Numbered from the stretch's first letter, positions 1-6,577 are shown. The stretch: 7,642 nucleotides of DNA from Clostridia bacterium (GCA_017408325.1 JAFQUW010000004.1:1-7642); one strand, 5' to 3'. Notes: generated by a model from the sequence alone, not told the origin. A program made the numbers and translations.

Positions 1-1663
1 TGGTGATCTTTACTCCCTCGTGTTCAAAATAAGGGGTCAGCGTCTCGTCGTAGTATCGGGGCAGCGAAAGGATCGTTTGGCCGTTTTGGTATTTCACCGT
101 GTAGTAAATGCCGCTGTCCAAGACGTCCTTGACAAAGTAGTGGAAGTCATTTTCCTCAAGCGGATAGCCGTTGTAAACGCCGTTTTTCACCGCGGCGTCG
201 TATTCGTTTTGGGTGATCTCGCCGTAGTAAAGCAGATCTTCCAAAATGACGGTCTCGCAATCGGCGTAATAAACGCGCCAGGTGTCCTCTTCGCCCGCGC
301 CGTTGAATCCGCGGTAGACGCGGTTGGGAATGCCGCCGCCGAACGCCGCCGGAATCCCGACAAACTCCCGGTTTTCTTCGTCAAAACGGATTCCGTTCAC
401 CCGATTTTCCAAAAACGCACTCCAAACCTCTGCGGCGAGCTCTTCCTCGGCGCGCTGGTAGATGCGGTTGTACGCATCCGTGGCGTCCACATGGACGTAT
501 CCTTCGTCGTCCATCGTGCCGGGGCAGTGGAGGAAGATGTCTTCCTTCATAAAATTGTAATAGAGGTTTTCCACGCTCGCGGTGGGATGATGTTCCGCCC
601 AGAAGTTGAGTCCGCTGACGTCGTCTGCCAACTGATTGGCAAAGTCGCCGCGTTTTACCATGGTAGCCGTGGCGATCTCGCTTTTCGCGGTACAGCCGTG
701 TACGTCGGTGACGACGCAGTAGACCTGCCATCCGTCGCGCTCGGGGATCATGTCGACGCAGAACTGCGGATCGTCGGTGTGCGAGTGCAAGGAATACTTG
801 GTCGCATCCGACGCCTTGTAATACCACTTGTATTCGACGATCTCGCAATCGGCCTCAACGGTGAATATGGCAAAGCCGTCTTCCAACACCTCAATGGACT
901 GCGGATGCTTCGTGATGAAAACGCCGTCGTGGTCAAGCTCGCCCTCTTGGTCGAACTCGTCGGGAAACTCCGACTCGCCCACGTATTGCGGAATGTCGAT
1001 GATCGCGTGGCCGTCGGCGGCAAACTGCACGTGGTAGCGGATGCCGCTCTTCTTCACCTCGGCGACGTAGTAGTAGTCGCCCATGGAAGACAGCACCTCG
1101 TGTCCCTCGAACACGCCCGTGCTGATCGCATTCTCGTATTCTTCCTCGGTGATCTGGCCGTTGTAGTACAGGTCATACAGATCGACCTGCACGGTGTCGG
1201 CGTAAAAGACGCGGTACCAATTGCCGTATTTGACGTATCCCCGGTACTCGCGGTTGTAGCGAAAGCCGCCGAAGCCGCCGGAGTAAAAACGGAAGGTGTC
1301 CGTCTCCTCGTCGTATTCAAAGCCGGAATCCTCTACGCCCTCCTTCACGGAGTCAAAGAGCAAGGAGCCGGTGTTCTCGCCGCAACGCCACGTCAGATAC
1401 TCAAGCACGTCCCGCGAAGAAAGGTCAATGTAATAATCGTCCTCGTCGGCAAGCCCATCCCAGAACTCCCAGGTGATCTCGTTTGCAAGCCATTTGCAAT
1501 AGGTCAATTCGACCTCCTCGTCAAAGCATGCCTCGTACCAGAAATTGATGGAGCCAAGCTCTTCCTGCAGCTTCTGATCCATCGCGTCGGCGTGCACTGC
1601 CATCGGCACAAGCGCCGAGCACAGAAACAGCACGGAGAGGAAACACGCTGTGATTCTCTTCAT
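1..1663 (-). CDS. Secreted two-module protein with an Ig-like domain, partial (C-terminus beyond the left edge)
   Basis: The frame is open from an ATG at 1663 to the window edge, giving 554 visible residues. A GGAGG five bases upstream (1669-1673) supports this start. Residues 1-25 form a signal peptide: MKR, a hydrophobic core, and a V-H-A cleavage site. No lipobox is seen. Residues about 28-247 and 339-554 are two diverged copies of one module. Both carry an INFW/LNFW motif, a Gly-rich stretch before YRGY/YRGF, WYRVFYAD/WRVYYAD, a 'YYNGQIT..EY..A' type helix, and then SGIRYHV/SGIYYTV. Between them, residues 249-336 resemble a bacterial Ig-like domain: an ITKHPQS opening, a central W280 and Y-C-V-V-T-D at 315-320. 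The second module ends at V-K-I-T exactly where the first passes into its Ig-like domain, so another Ig-like domain probably follows. The protein is acidic and rich in Tyr and Trp. I do not recognise the module. An extracellular or cell-surface role is inferred from the signal peptide and architecture. Confidence 0.85.
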   Translation of the reverse strand, partial: MKRITACFLSVLFLCSALVPMAVHADAMDQKLQEELGSINFWYEACFDEEVELTYCKWLANEITWEFWDGLADEDDYYIDLSSRDVLEYLTWRCGENTGSLLFDSVKEGVEDSGFEYDEETDTFRFYSGGFGGFRYNREYRGYVKYGNWYRVFYADTVQVDLYDLYYNGQITEEEYENAISTGVFEGHEVLSSMGDYYYVAEVKKSGIRYHVQFAADGHAIIDIPQYVGESEFPDEFDQEGELDHDGVFITKHPQSIEVLEDGFAIFTVEADCEIVEYKWYYKASDATKYSLHSHTDDPQFCVDMIPERDGWQVYCVVTDVHGCTAKSEIATATMVKRGDFANQLADDVSGLNFWAEHHPTASVENLYYNFMKEDIFLHCPGTMDDEGYVHVDATDAYNRIYQRAEEELAAEVWSAFLENRVNGIRFDEENREFVGIPAAFGGGIPNRVYRGFNGAGEEDTWRVYYADCETVILEDLLYYGEITQNEYDAAVKNGVYNGYPLEENDFHYFVKDVLDSGIYYTVKYQNGQTILSLPRYYDETLTPYFEHEGVKIT

Positions 1664-1668
1664 TTCGT

Positions 1669-1673
1669 CCTCC
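1669..1673 (-). promoter_or_regulatory. Ribosome binding site of the secreted protein
   Basis: GGAGG on the minus strand lies 5 bases before the ATG at 1663. Its first base directly abuts the T-tract (1674-1679) of the hairpin upstream, so terminator and ribosome binding site are contiguous. Confidence 0.8.
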
Positions 1674-1713
1674 AAAAAAGAAATTGCCCCGCCTACCCTC
1701 GGCAGGGCAATTT
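1674..1713 (-). terminator. Rho-independent terminator or leader hairpin between the DUF4091 and secreted-protein genes
   Basis: The arms are 1681-1693 and 1701-1713. On the minus-strand RNA they form 13 pairs including one G-U, around a 7-base loop, followed by C and six T (1679-1674). It ends the DUF4091 transcript, whose stop codon is at 1740. The opposite strand also has a T-rich tail (1711-1719), so it could act in both directions. The T-tract touches the next gene's ribosome binding site, and the 5' arm overlaps the start region of that gene's likely promoter. It may therefore also be a leader element of the secreted-protein gene. Confidence 0.75.
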
Positions 1714-1714
1714 T

Positions 1715-1743
1715 ATTTTACACACTCCGGCGGCTAAAGTCAA
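1715..1743 (-). promoter_or_regulatory. Likely vegetative promoter of the secreted-protein gene
   Basis: On the minus strand, TTGACT (1743-1738) is separated by 17 bases from TAAAAT (1720-1715), a good sigma-A-type match. The -35 overlaps the DUF4091 stop codon. Transcription would be expected to start near 1708, inside the 5' arm of the terminator hairpin. This is inferred from sequence only. Confidence 0.55.
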
Positions 1744-3215
1744 GCGTCAAGCGCTTCGAACAGCCTCTCCCTCGCGCGCAAAAAAGCCGCCTTATCGCGC
1801 GGAAAGTCGTCCACGCGTCCTGCGATCTTTTGGAGAAGCTCCTCCGCGAGCGCAGGATCCTTTTGTTTGAGCGCGCAAAGCCGCGCGAAGTCGCGCATCC
1901 CCTCTTCAAGCGCCATCAGTCGCACGGAGGGGATCGGCTCGCCGTCCCTGAAATAGCACAGCACGCCGTCGCCGTAAACAGGGGTCACCCCCATCTGATA
2001 ATGCGGCGCCGAGACAAAGACGTCCTCGGTGTTGCGCCAATAGGTACTGCTCCAATAGAGGAAGCCGTCCACCTCCTCACGCGCCTGTTGCCAGAAGAGC
2101 ACGCGGGCCTCGATGAGGTCGAGATCCATATGCACGTTGGCGTACGGGGCGGCGGGCTCACAGCAGACGTACCACCAAAGGCGGTCTCCCGCCTTCTTTC
2201 GCGCGCGCATCCGCTCACCGATCGGGGGAAACTTCGCCTTCTGCTCCTCGGAGTAAACGTAATCGGAAAAGAGCGCCGCCTTCGGGCACCAAAGATCCGT
2301 GATGCCCTCCAAAAACCGAAAACTGTCCGTCTCTTCGTCAAGCTGCAGATCGCGGTGCAGAGGCGTGACCACCGTAGCCTCGGGGAAGGCGGCACGAAGC
2401 GCCTTTGCCCGTTCGGCAAGCGTTTCGAGTGCTGCGACGGTCATCGGCTCGTCCACGGGGTAGAACATCGCCTTTTTTGCCCACGCAGGATGCTCTGCAA
2501 GGATCGCGCGCCAAGCGCGAAGGGTCTCTTCCTCCGCGTTCCACGGCAAAACGAAGCTCGTCACACGGGGATCGTCGAGATAGCTTTCCGCGCGGGGATC
2601 GCCGAGGGGATAGGGCAAGGACGAGGGTGAAAAGCCGTAGGAGACCAAAAACGCATAGGTCTTACGATACGCCTCCTCCACCGCCGTGACCGTCTCTTCT
2701 TTGCCTGCGGCATAATCCTCCCACTTCAGTCCGAGTGCCCCGCAGAGATCCGCGCGGCCGATGCCCGTGTTCGTCCCACAACGGTACGCCTCGGGAAAGG
2801 GGGCATCGTAGATGTGCGTGGGGATCTCTGCCGAAAAAAGACACGCCCCTCCGAGAGAAAGCGAGAGCGAAAGGCACCCCGCTCCAACCTTGCGCGAGGC
2901 GAAGGTGATCCAAAAGGCGTTTGTTCCCTCCTCCAAGGAGAGTTCCGCGCCGCGCGGCACGGGGAGGAGTGCATCGGGCAATTTTCCCTTCTTGGAATCC
3001 ACGTAGATCTCACGGAAAAGCTCGCACCCCTCGGGAAGCGAGAGACGAAGACCGTCCACCGCCTCCTCGGCAAAGCAGGCAAGCTGAAAGCTCGTCTTCT
3101 CCCCTGCCGCCGCAGAGAGGCGCAGATCCTTGCATAAGATCTCCTCCGGCAAGCTGTGGAAAAACACCTTGGTCAGCGCATCCGCAAGACAGATCTTGAC
3201 GTTTGCTTCTTTCAT
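1740..3215 (-). CDS. DUF4091 (glycoside-hydrolase-like) domain protein
   Basis: The product is 491 residues. The chosen ATG at 3215 has AGGAGG nine bases upstream (3225-3230). A longer frame from 3263 would start upstream of the predicted transcription start. The N-terminal ~140 residues look like a beta-sandwich. A TIM-barrel-like region follows, with FYPVDEP at 251-257 (acidic D255/E256, a common position for catalytic acids in such barrels), DLWCP at 307-311, WWYVCCEP at 347-354 and VDGFLYWSSTYW at 382-393. The C-terminal signature is GDGVLCY at 415-421 followed by SVRLMALEEGMRDF at 430-443. That last pair (a G-D/G-x-G-x-x-x-Y strand, then S-x-R-L-x-x-L-x-x-G-x-x-D) is characteristic of DUF4091. 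Related proteins are thought to act on carbohydrates, but substrate and catalysis are unproven here. There is no signal peptide, so a cytoplasmic location is inferred. It is expressed from the divergent promoter region shared with birA and ends at a hairpin terminator. Confidence 0.85.
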   Translation of the reverse strand: MKEANVKICLADALTKVFFHSLPEEILCKDLRLSAAAGEKTSFQLACFAEEAVDGLRLSLPEGCELFREIYVDSKKGKLPDALLPVPRGAELSLEEGTNAFWITFASRKVGAGCLSLSLSLGGACLFSAEIPTHIYDAPFPEAYRCGTNTGIGRADLCGALGLKWEDYAAGKEETVTAVEEAYRKTYAFLVSYGFSPSSLPYPLGDPRAESYLDDPRVTSFVLPWNAEEETLRAWRAILAEHPAWAKKAMFYPVDEPMTVAALETLAERAKALRAAFPEATVVTPLHRDLQLDEETDSFRFLEGITDLWCPKAALFSDYVYSEEQKAKFPPIGERMRARKKAGDRLWWYVCCEPAAPYANVHMDLDLIEARVLFWQQAREEVDGFLYWSSTYWRNTEDVFVSAPHYQMGVTPVYGDGVLCYFRDGEPIPSVRLMALEEGMRDFARLCALKQKDPALAEELLQKIAGRVDDFPRDKAAFLRARERLFEALDA

Positions 3216-3239
3216 GGTCTTACTCCTCCTTTTTCTTTG

Positions 3240-3268
3240 AGTATAGCACACCAAAAGGGACAATGCAA
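3240..3268 (-). promoter_or_regulatory. Sigma-A-type promoter of the DUF4091 gene
   Basis: TTGCAT (3268-3263), a 17-base spacer and TATACT (3245-3240) precede the DUF4091 gene on the minus strand. Transcription would start near 3233, giving a short leader that contains little besides the AGGAGG ribosome binding site. Confidence 0.75.
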
Positions 3269-3280
3269 GGCTTTTCTCCC

Positions 3281-3309
3281 TTGAAAAAAATCGCCCCTTC
3301 CGTTATACT
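3281..3309 (+). promoter_or_regulatory. Sigma-A-type promoter of birA-bioY
   Basis: TTGAAA (3281-3286), a 17-base spacer and TATACT (3304-3309). The predicted start near 3316 falls at the GGAGG ribosome binding site (3316-3320), so the leader is only about a dozen bases and leaves no room for a riboswitch or attenuator. The promoter is back-to-back with the DUF4091 promoter, with 12 bases between the two -35 elements. Confidence 0.8.
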
Positions 3310-3328
3310 AAACGCGGAGGAATGCCGC

Positions 3329-4093
3329 ATGAAACACTTTGACGCCGAATACCTTTCGCGCCGACTCGGCGCGGAGTTTGACGTGCGCGCGTTTTCCGTC
3401 TGCCCCTCCACGAACGCCCTCCTGATGCGCGAGGCGCGCCTCGGCGCGCGCGAGGGAACGCTTTTCGTCGCCGAACGCCAGAGCGAGGGACGCGGAAGAC
3501 TCGGCCGCTCCTTTTTCTCGCCTGCGGAAAGCGGCGTCTATTTTTCCCTTCTCCTTTCCCCCGACACAAGCGCCGATCCGACGCATCAAACCGCGCTTTC
3601 CGCCCTGTGCGTCTGCGAAGCGGCAGAAGCCCTCGGATGTCCCGAGTGTCGCATCAAATGGGTCAACGACGTCTATGCCGACGGCAAAAAATGCTGTGGG
3701 ATCCTGACGCAGGGCATCTATACGAAAGAACGACTCTCCGCCGCCGTCGTCGGCATCGGAGCGAATCTGCTCCCCCCGAAGGAGGGCTTCCCCGAGGAGT
3801 TTGCCGCGCGCGCGGGCGCGCTGTTCGACGCGGATCGCCCCGCGCTTCGCGAGGACTTCGTCTTTGAAGTCGCCTCTCGCCTCTTTGCGAGACGAGGCCG
3901 CCGCGCCGCAGAGATCCTCGACGAATACAGACAAAGAAGCTGCGTGCTCGGTCGGCGCGTGGAGGTCCTGCAAAACGGCACCGCTTTCTTTGCCGAGGCA
4001 CTTGAGATCGACGAAGACCTGCGCCTCGTCGTAAGAGACGAGGACGGCAGGCTCCTCCGCCTGAACAGCGAGGAGGTGCGCCTCGTTTTATGA
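3329..4093 (+). CDS. birA: Biotin--[acetyl-CoA-carboxylase] ligase (BirA/BPL), without DNA-binding domain
   Basis: This 254-residue enzyme activates biotin with ATP to biotinyl-5'-AMP and transfers it to the lysine of biotin carboxyl carrier proteins. The start at 3329 follows GGAGG by 8 bases; ATG at 3322 is out of frame. Visible ligase features are PSTN at 26-29, the nucleotide/biotin loop GRGRLGR at 54-60, KWVND at 110-114, the predicted catalytic lysine K121 before CCGIL, and GIGAN at 142-146. An SH3-like C-terminal domain spans about 205-254. The catalytic domain begins almost at residue 1, so the winged-helix domain of bifunctional E. coli-type BirA is absent. This is a class I ligase and should not repress the biotin genes directly. 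KWVND replaces the textbook KWPND; I believe that variant is common in Firmicutes, from memory. It is co-transcribed with bioY, whose ATG overlaps the birA stop. Confidence 0.95.
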   Translation: MKHFDAEYLSRRLGAEFDVRAFSVCPSTNALLMREARLGAREGTLFVAERQSEGRGRLGRSFFSPAESGVYFSLLLSPDTSADPTHQTALSALCVCEAAEALGCPECRIKWVNDVYADGKKCCGILTQGIYTKERLSAAVVGIGANLLPPKEGFPEEFAARAGALFDADRPALREDFVFEVASRLFARRGRRAAEILDEYRQRSCVLGRRVEVLQNGTAFFAEALEIDEDLRLVVRDEDGRLLRLNSEEVRLVL

Positions 4094-4593
4094 AACGGAC
4101 TCTCAACCGCTTCTCGCGCATCGCGCTCTGTGCCGCGGCGATCTGCCTTTGCGCGCTGTTGCGCATCCCCGCTCCCGTCCCCTTCACGCTGACGCTGTTC
4201 GGGGTCTATTTTGCCCTCTTTTTCCTCGGCGGAAAATACGGCACGCTTGCCGTCGTCCTCTACCTTGCCCTCGGGCTCGTCGGACTTCCCGTCTTTTCGG
4301 GCGGCGCGAGCGTCTTCGCACTCCTCTCGCCCACGGGCGGCTACCTCGTCGGGCTCCCGCTTCTCGCGCTCATCTATTGGCTCGGCGAACGGACGCGCCC
4401 CGTTCTGTTTTGCGCCCTCGGCACGCTCGTCTGCTACCTCGTCGGCGCGGTGTGGTATTGGCTCTACACCAAAACGGGCCTTCTCTTCTCCCTCTGGGTC
4501 GGCGTCGCCCCCTTCGTCCTCTTCGACGCACTCAAGCTCGCCCTCGCATATCTCGCCGCCGCGCGGCTCAAACACCGTCTGCCCGAATCTTGA
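4090..4593 (+). CDS. bioY: BioY, biotin-binding S component of an ECF transporter
   Basis: This 167-residue integral membrane protein captures external biotin. With the ECF module (EcfT plus the ATPases EcfA/EcfA') it imports biotin. Family marks are PVPFTL near residue 29, LALGLVGLPVFSGG near 59-72, PTGGYLVGLPL near 81-91, and a C-terminal F-D-A-L-K-L-A-L-A helix. About six hydrophobic segments fill the length, which is normal for BioY. The ATG shares four bases (ATGA) with the birA stop, indicating translational coupling. A strong AGGAGGTG lies 13 bases upstream inside birA (4071-4078). No ECF module genes are present in the window, so they must be encoded elsewhere, as is usual for shared-module systems. 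Pairing uptake with the ligase gives a biotin salvage operon, and no biosynthetic bio genes are visible here. Confidence 0.95.
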   Translation: MKRTLNRFSRIALCAAAICLCALLRIPAPVPFTLTLFGVYFALFFLGGKYGTLAVVLYLALGLVGLPVFSGGASVFALLSPTGGYLVGLPLLALIYWLGERTRPVLFCALGTLVCYLVGAVWYWLYTKTGLLFSLWVGVAPFVLFDALKLALAYLAAARLKHRLPES

Positions 4594-4626
4594 ACACACC
4601 GCCTTTCTGCGGTGTGTTTTCGTTTT
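4593..4626 (+). terminator. Rho-independent terminator of birA-bioY
   Basis: A perfect 10-bp stem (4593-4602 with 4609-4618) around the 6-base loop CTTTCT is followed by TTTTCGTTTT. It begins at the last base of the bioY stop codon. Confidence 0.9.
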
Positions 4627-4628
4627 CG

Positions 4629-4657
4629 TTGACAAACAAGCGCACGCGTTGTATACT
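4629..4657 (+). promoter_or_regulatory. Consensus sigma-A-type promoter of the 411-residue membrane protein gene
   Basis: TTGACA (4629-4634), a 17-base spacer and TATACT (4652-4657) are a near-perfect vegetative promoter just downstream of the bioY terminator. The start would be near 4664, giving a leader of about 37 bases. The gene is therefore expected to be expressed strongly and independently of bioY. Confidence 0.85.
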
Positions 4658-4700
4658 GAACAAACCGAAACTGTCAAATTTTACCGAAAGGGGTTTTACC

Positions 4701-5936
4701 ATGGCACGTTTTCCCAAAACCATCACCCGCGAGAAGTTTGCCGACGCAGAAAACGCGCTTCGGCGCGCAGAACGTTCCGTCAAGCAAACCCGTCTGGTCC
4801 GCAAGATCGCGCGTCCGCTCGCAAGTCTCCTTTTCGTTCTTCTCTCCTTCCTTTTGGTCTTCGGCGCGTTTCTGGAGCTCTCCTCGCCGGAGGAAGGCGT
4901 CGTTTTTGAAAAGCTCGGCGCGTTCACCGATCTTTGGAACGCCTTCTCCGCGCCCTTCTTCGCGCTGAAGCTGGAAGGCGCGCTTCTTTGGCTTGCGATG
5001 ACCGCCGCCGTCTTTTTGCTCCCGCTTCTTCTCTCGGCGCTCGTGACGATCGTCGTCAAGCTCTGCGTCCGCCAAACCGCCCCCTTGGAAGAAGGTACGG
5101 CAAAGGCGCAGGCAAAGGCGCTCTACCTTCGCGCGGAAGCCGCAAACAAGGAAAACCGCGACCCCGACGTCTCCTCGGCTCCCTGGCGGCTTCTGTTCAC
5201 GCTGATCGTCGGCGGTTTTTTGGCGTTTGCCTTCTTGACGCTGAAAATGGACGTCAAAACGGACACGCTGCTCGGGGCACTCTTCTTCCTCGTACTTCTC
5301 TACTTTGTCTACGCCCTCCCCTTCGGGCTCTGTTCCGCTCTCTGCGGTCTGTTCCATCGAACGATCGTCGGTCTGGACTCTTTTAAGCTTGCCGCGCTCG
5401 AATACTGGACCGAGACCGATCCCGACGCCGAGAGCGCTCGCTCCCTCTCTTCCGACGAGCCCTCCCTCACTCCCGACGAAAACGGCATCGTCGAGCTTGA
5501 CAGCTTCACCTGGACGCCGGAATACGTCAAGGCGCACGAAGCGCGCTGCTCCGAGGTCCTGCTCAACACGCTGGAGGTTTCCAAGGAGCTGTTGAGCGAG
5601 GGCAACCACGACGGCGCGCGAAGCGGCTTCCGCCACGTCGTCATCGGCCTGTTTCTCTTGAGCGACCTTGCGCCCGACCACTATCTGCCGCCGCTCTACG
5701 CGAACCTGTACGCCTTGGCGCGCATCGACGCCTTTGGCGCAGGCGACCGCGAAGGCGCACTCGAAAACGCACGCCGCGCCTGCGAAAAGGCGGAGGAATG
5801 CGGCTCGGAAGTCGCCCTGCGCGACCTGGTAAAACTGCGCGACTTCTACGACGCGCTCTCCTCCGGAAAATCCCTTTCCGACATCCGCGAGGAATACGGT
5901 CACTCCTACCCCGGCGACATCCTCTCCTCCGACTGA
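4701..5936 (+). CDS. Unrecognised four-helix membrane protein with a helical C-terminal cytoplasmic domain
   Basis: The product is 411 residues. ATG at 4701 follows GAAAGGGG (4686-4693) by 7 bases. I do not recognise the family. Residues 1-37 are a basic, helical, probably cytoplasmic leader. Hydrophobic segments lie at about 39-60, 92-121, 163-182 and 189-215. Segments 2 and 3 are joined by a charged, Ala-rich loop (about 122-160). After an acidic, Ser-rich linker (about 238-268), residues 270-400 are soluble and helical. They contain repeated helix pairs (SEVLLNTLEVSKELLSEG; DREGALENARRACEKAEE) that recall TPR-like packing, but this is only a resemblance. It is monocistronic, with its own near-consensus promoter and a shared terminator, so neighbours give no function. 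Codon use matches the GC-rich surroundings. Membrane location is fairly secure; function is unknown. Confidence 0.85.
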   Translation: MARFPKTITREKFADAENALRRAERSVKQTRLVRKIARPLASLLFVLLSFLLVFGAFLELSSPEEGVVFEKLGAFTDLWNAFSAPFFALKLEGALLWLAMTAAVFLLPLLLSALVTIVVKLCVRQTAPLEEGTAKAQAKALYLRAEAANKENRDPDVSSAPWRLLFTLIVGGFLAFAFLTLKMDVKTDTLLGALFFLVLLYFVYALPFGLCSALCGLFHRTIVGLDSFKLAALEYWTETDPDAESARSLSSDEPSLTPDENGIVELDSFTWTPEYVKAHEARCSEVLLNTLEVSKELLSEGNHDGARSGFRHVVIGLFLLSDLAPDHYLPPLYANLYALARIDAFGAGDREGALENARRACEKAEECGSEVALRDLVKLRDFYDALSSGKSLSDIREEYGHSYPGDILSSD

Positions 5937-5950
5937 TCCCCGAAACGATC

Positions 5951-5986
5951 AAAAAAGACCTGTTTTCAAAAAACAGGTCTTTTTTT
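5951..5986. terminator. Bidirectional terminator between the membrane protein gene and spoVT
   Basis: A perfect 16-bp stem (5951-5966 with 5970-5985) encloses a 3-base loop. The GACCTG core is flanked by six A on one side and seven T on the other, so a T-tract follows the stem on both strands. The spoVT stop codon (5988-5986) abuts and just overlaps its edge, which makes it the end of both convergent transcripts. Confidence 0.9.
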
Positions 5987-6513
5987 CATTCCTCCAGACG
6001 CTTGGCAAGAAAACAGGCGGCAGTCTTTCCGAGCGAGAGCTCCGAGAGCGTCGGCTCGACTGCCTTTTCATTCAAAAAGCCCACCGCGCCGCGCAGATCC
6101 CCCTCGGAGACGATCGGAAACAGAGCCACGAGGCAATAGCCGCCGAACAGCTCCGTCGCCTCGCCGCCGCGCGCGGCAAAAACGCTCCTCGTCCCCAGTC
6201 GCTCCTCCAGCTTCTCCGGCAGCTTCTTTTCCAAAAACTCCTTCTTCGGCACCCCAGATGCGGCCACGAACGTGTCGCGGTCACACACGAAGCACTTCAC
6301 GCCGCTCGCCTTGTTGAGACTCTCGCAGTAATCCTGCGAAAAATCCGACAACTCCCCGATCGGCGAATACTTCTTGAAGATCACCTCGCCCTCCCGATCC
6401 GTGTAGATCTCCAGCGGGTCTCCCTCACGAATGCGCATCGTGCGGCGGATCTCTTTGGGAATCACGACTCTCCCAAGGTCGTCTATGCGACGTACAATTC
6501 CTGTTGCTTTCAT
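5986..6513 (-). CDS. spoVT: Stage V sporulation protein T (AbrB-family regulator)
   Basis: This 175-residue product is close to the B. subtilis SpoVT length of 178. Residues 1-50 form the SpoVT/AbrB swapped-hairpin DNA-binding domain: MKATGIVRRIDDLGRVVIPK at the start, then an EIRRT turn and REGDPLEIY. Residues about 56-175 form a GAF-like domain, with VCDRDTFVAASG at about 75-86 and a final AACFLAKRLEE helix. In B. subtilis SpoVT acts in the forespore, adjusting sigma-G-dependent genes for spore coat, cortex and germination. The same role is inferred here from family membership. ATG at 6513 is preceded by AAGGAG with about 10 bases of spacing. The first dozen codons use more A/T-ending triplets (ACA, ATT, GTA, ATA) than the rest. 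A fragment matching this N-terminus occurs again at the right edge of the window. Confidence 0.95.
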   Translation of the reverse strand: MKATGIVRRIDDLGRVVIPKEIRRTMRIREGDPLEIYTDREGEVIFKKYSPIGELSDFSQDYCESLNKASGVKCFVCDRDTFVAASGVPKKEFLEKKLPEKLEERLGTRSVFAARGGEATELFGGYCLVALFPIVSEGDLRGAVGFLNEKAVEPTLSELSLGKTAACFLAKRLEE

Positions 6514-6548
6514 ATATCCATTTCTCCTTAAAAACCAAATTGTGTTGT

Positions 6549-6577
6549 TATTATCTGTAATTGTGGGAGAAATATAC
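6549..6577 (-). promoter_or_regulatory. Possible forespore-type (sigma-G-like) promoter of spoVT
   Basis: On the minus strand GTATA (6577-6573), 17 bases and GATAATA (6555-6549) lie upstream of spoVT. The known sigma-G pattern is roughly G-M-A-T-R, 17-18 bases, C-A-T-N-M-T-A. The fit is partial, because the -10 begins with G rather than C. The same hexamer GATAAT could serve sigma-A with a poor -35. Tentative. Confidence 0.3.

Noticed and set aside
20..1870. 616-codon open frame on the plus strand
   Set aside because: It is the antisense of the secreted-protein gene and of the DUF4091 3' end. It has Val/Arg/Ala-rich low-information sequence, no ribosome binding site and no domain signature, while the opposite frame has a signal peptide, motifs and repeats.
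1650..2630. 326-codon plus-strand frame over the DUF4091 gene
   Set aside because: Antisense shadow in GC-rich DNA. It crosses the terminator and promoter elements of the real genes and has no family features.
3203..3328. Upstream extension of birA, and likewise of the DUF4091 gene to 3263
   Set aside because: Both extensions run through the -10/-35 elements of the divergent promoters and upstream of the predicted transcription starts. The internal ATGs at 3329 and 3215 have well-placed ribosome binding sites.
4674..5903. 409-codon open frame on the minus strand
   Set aside because: Antisense shadow of the 411-residue membrane protein gene. It is rich in Arg/Glu/Gly/Val with no recognisable motif and lies against a near-consensus plus-strand promoter and ribosome binding site.
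6510..6521. Three-codon frame (M-D-I-stop) overlapping the spoVT start as ATGA
   Set aside because: The ATG is only 2 bases from the AAGGAG, too close for good initiation, and such short frames arise by chance in AT-rich leaders.
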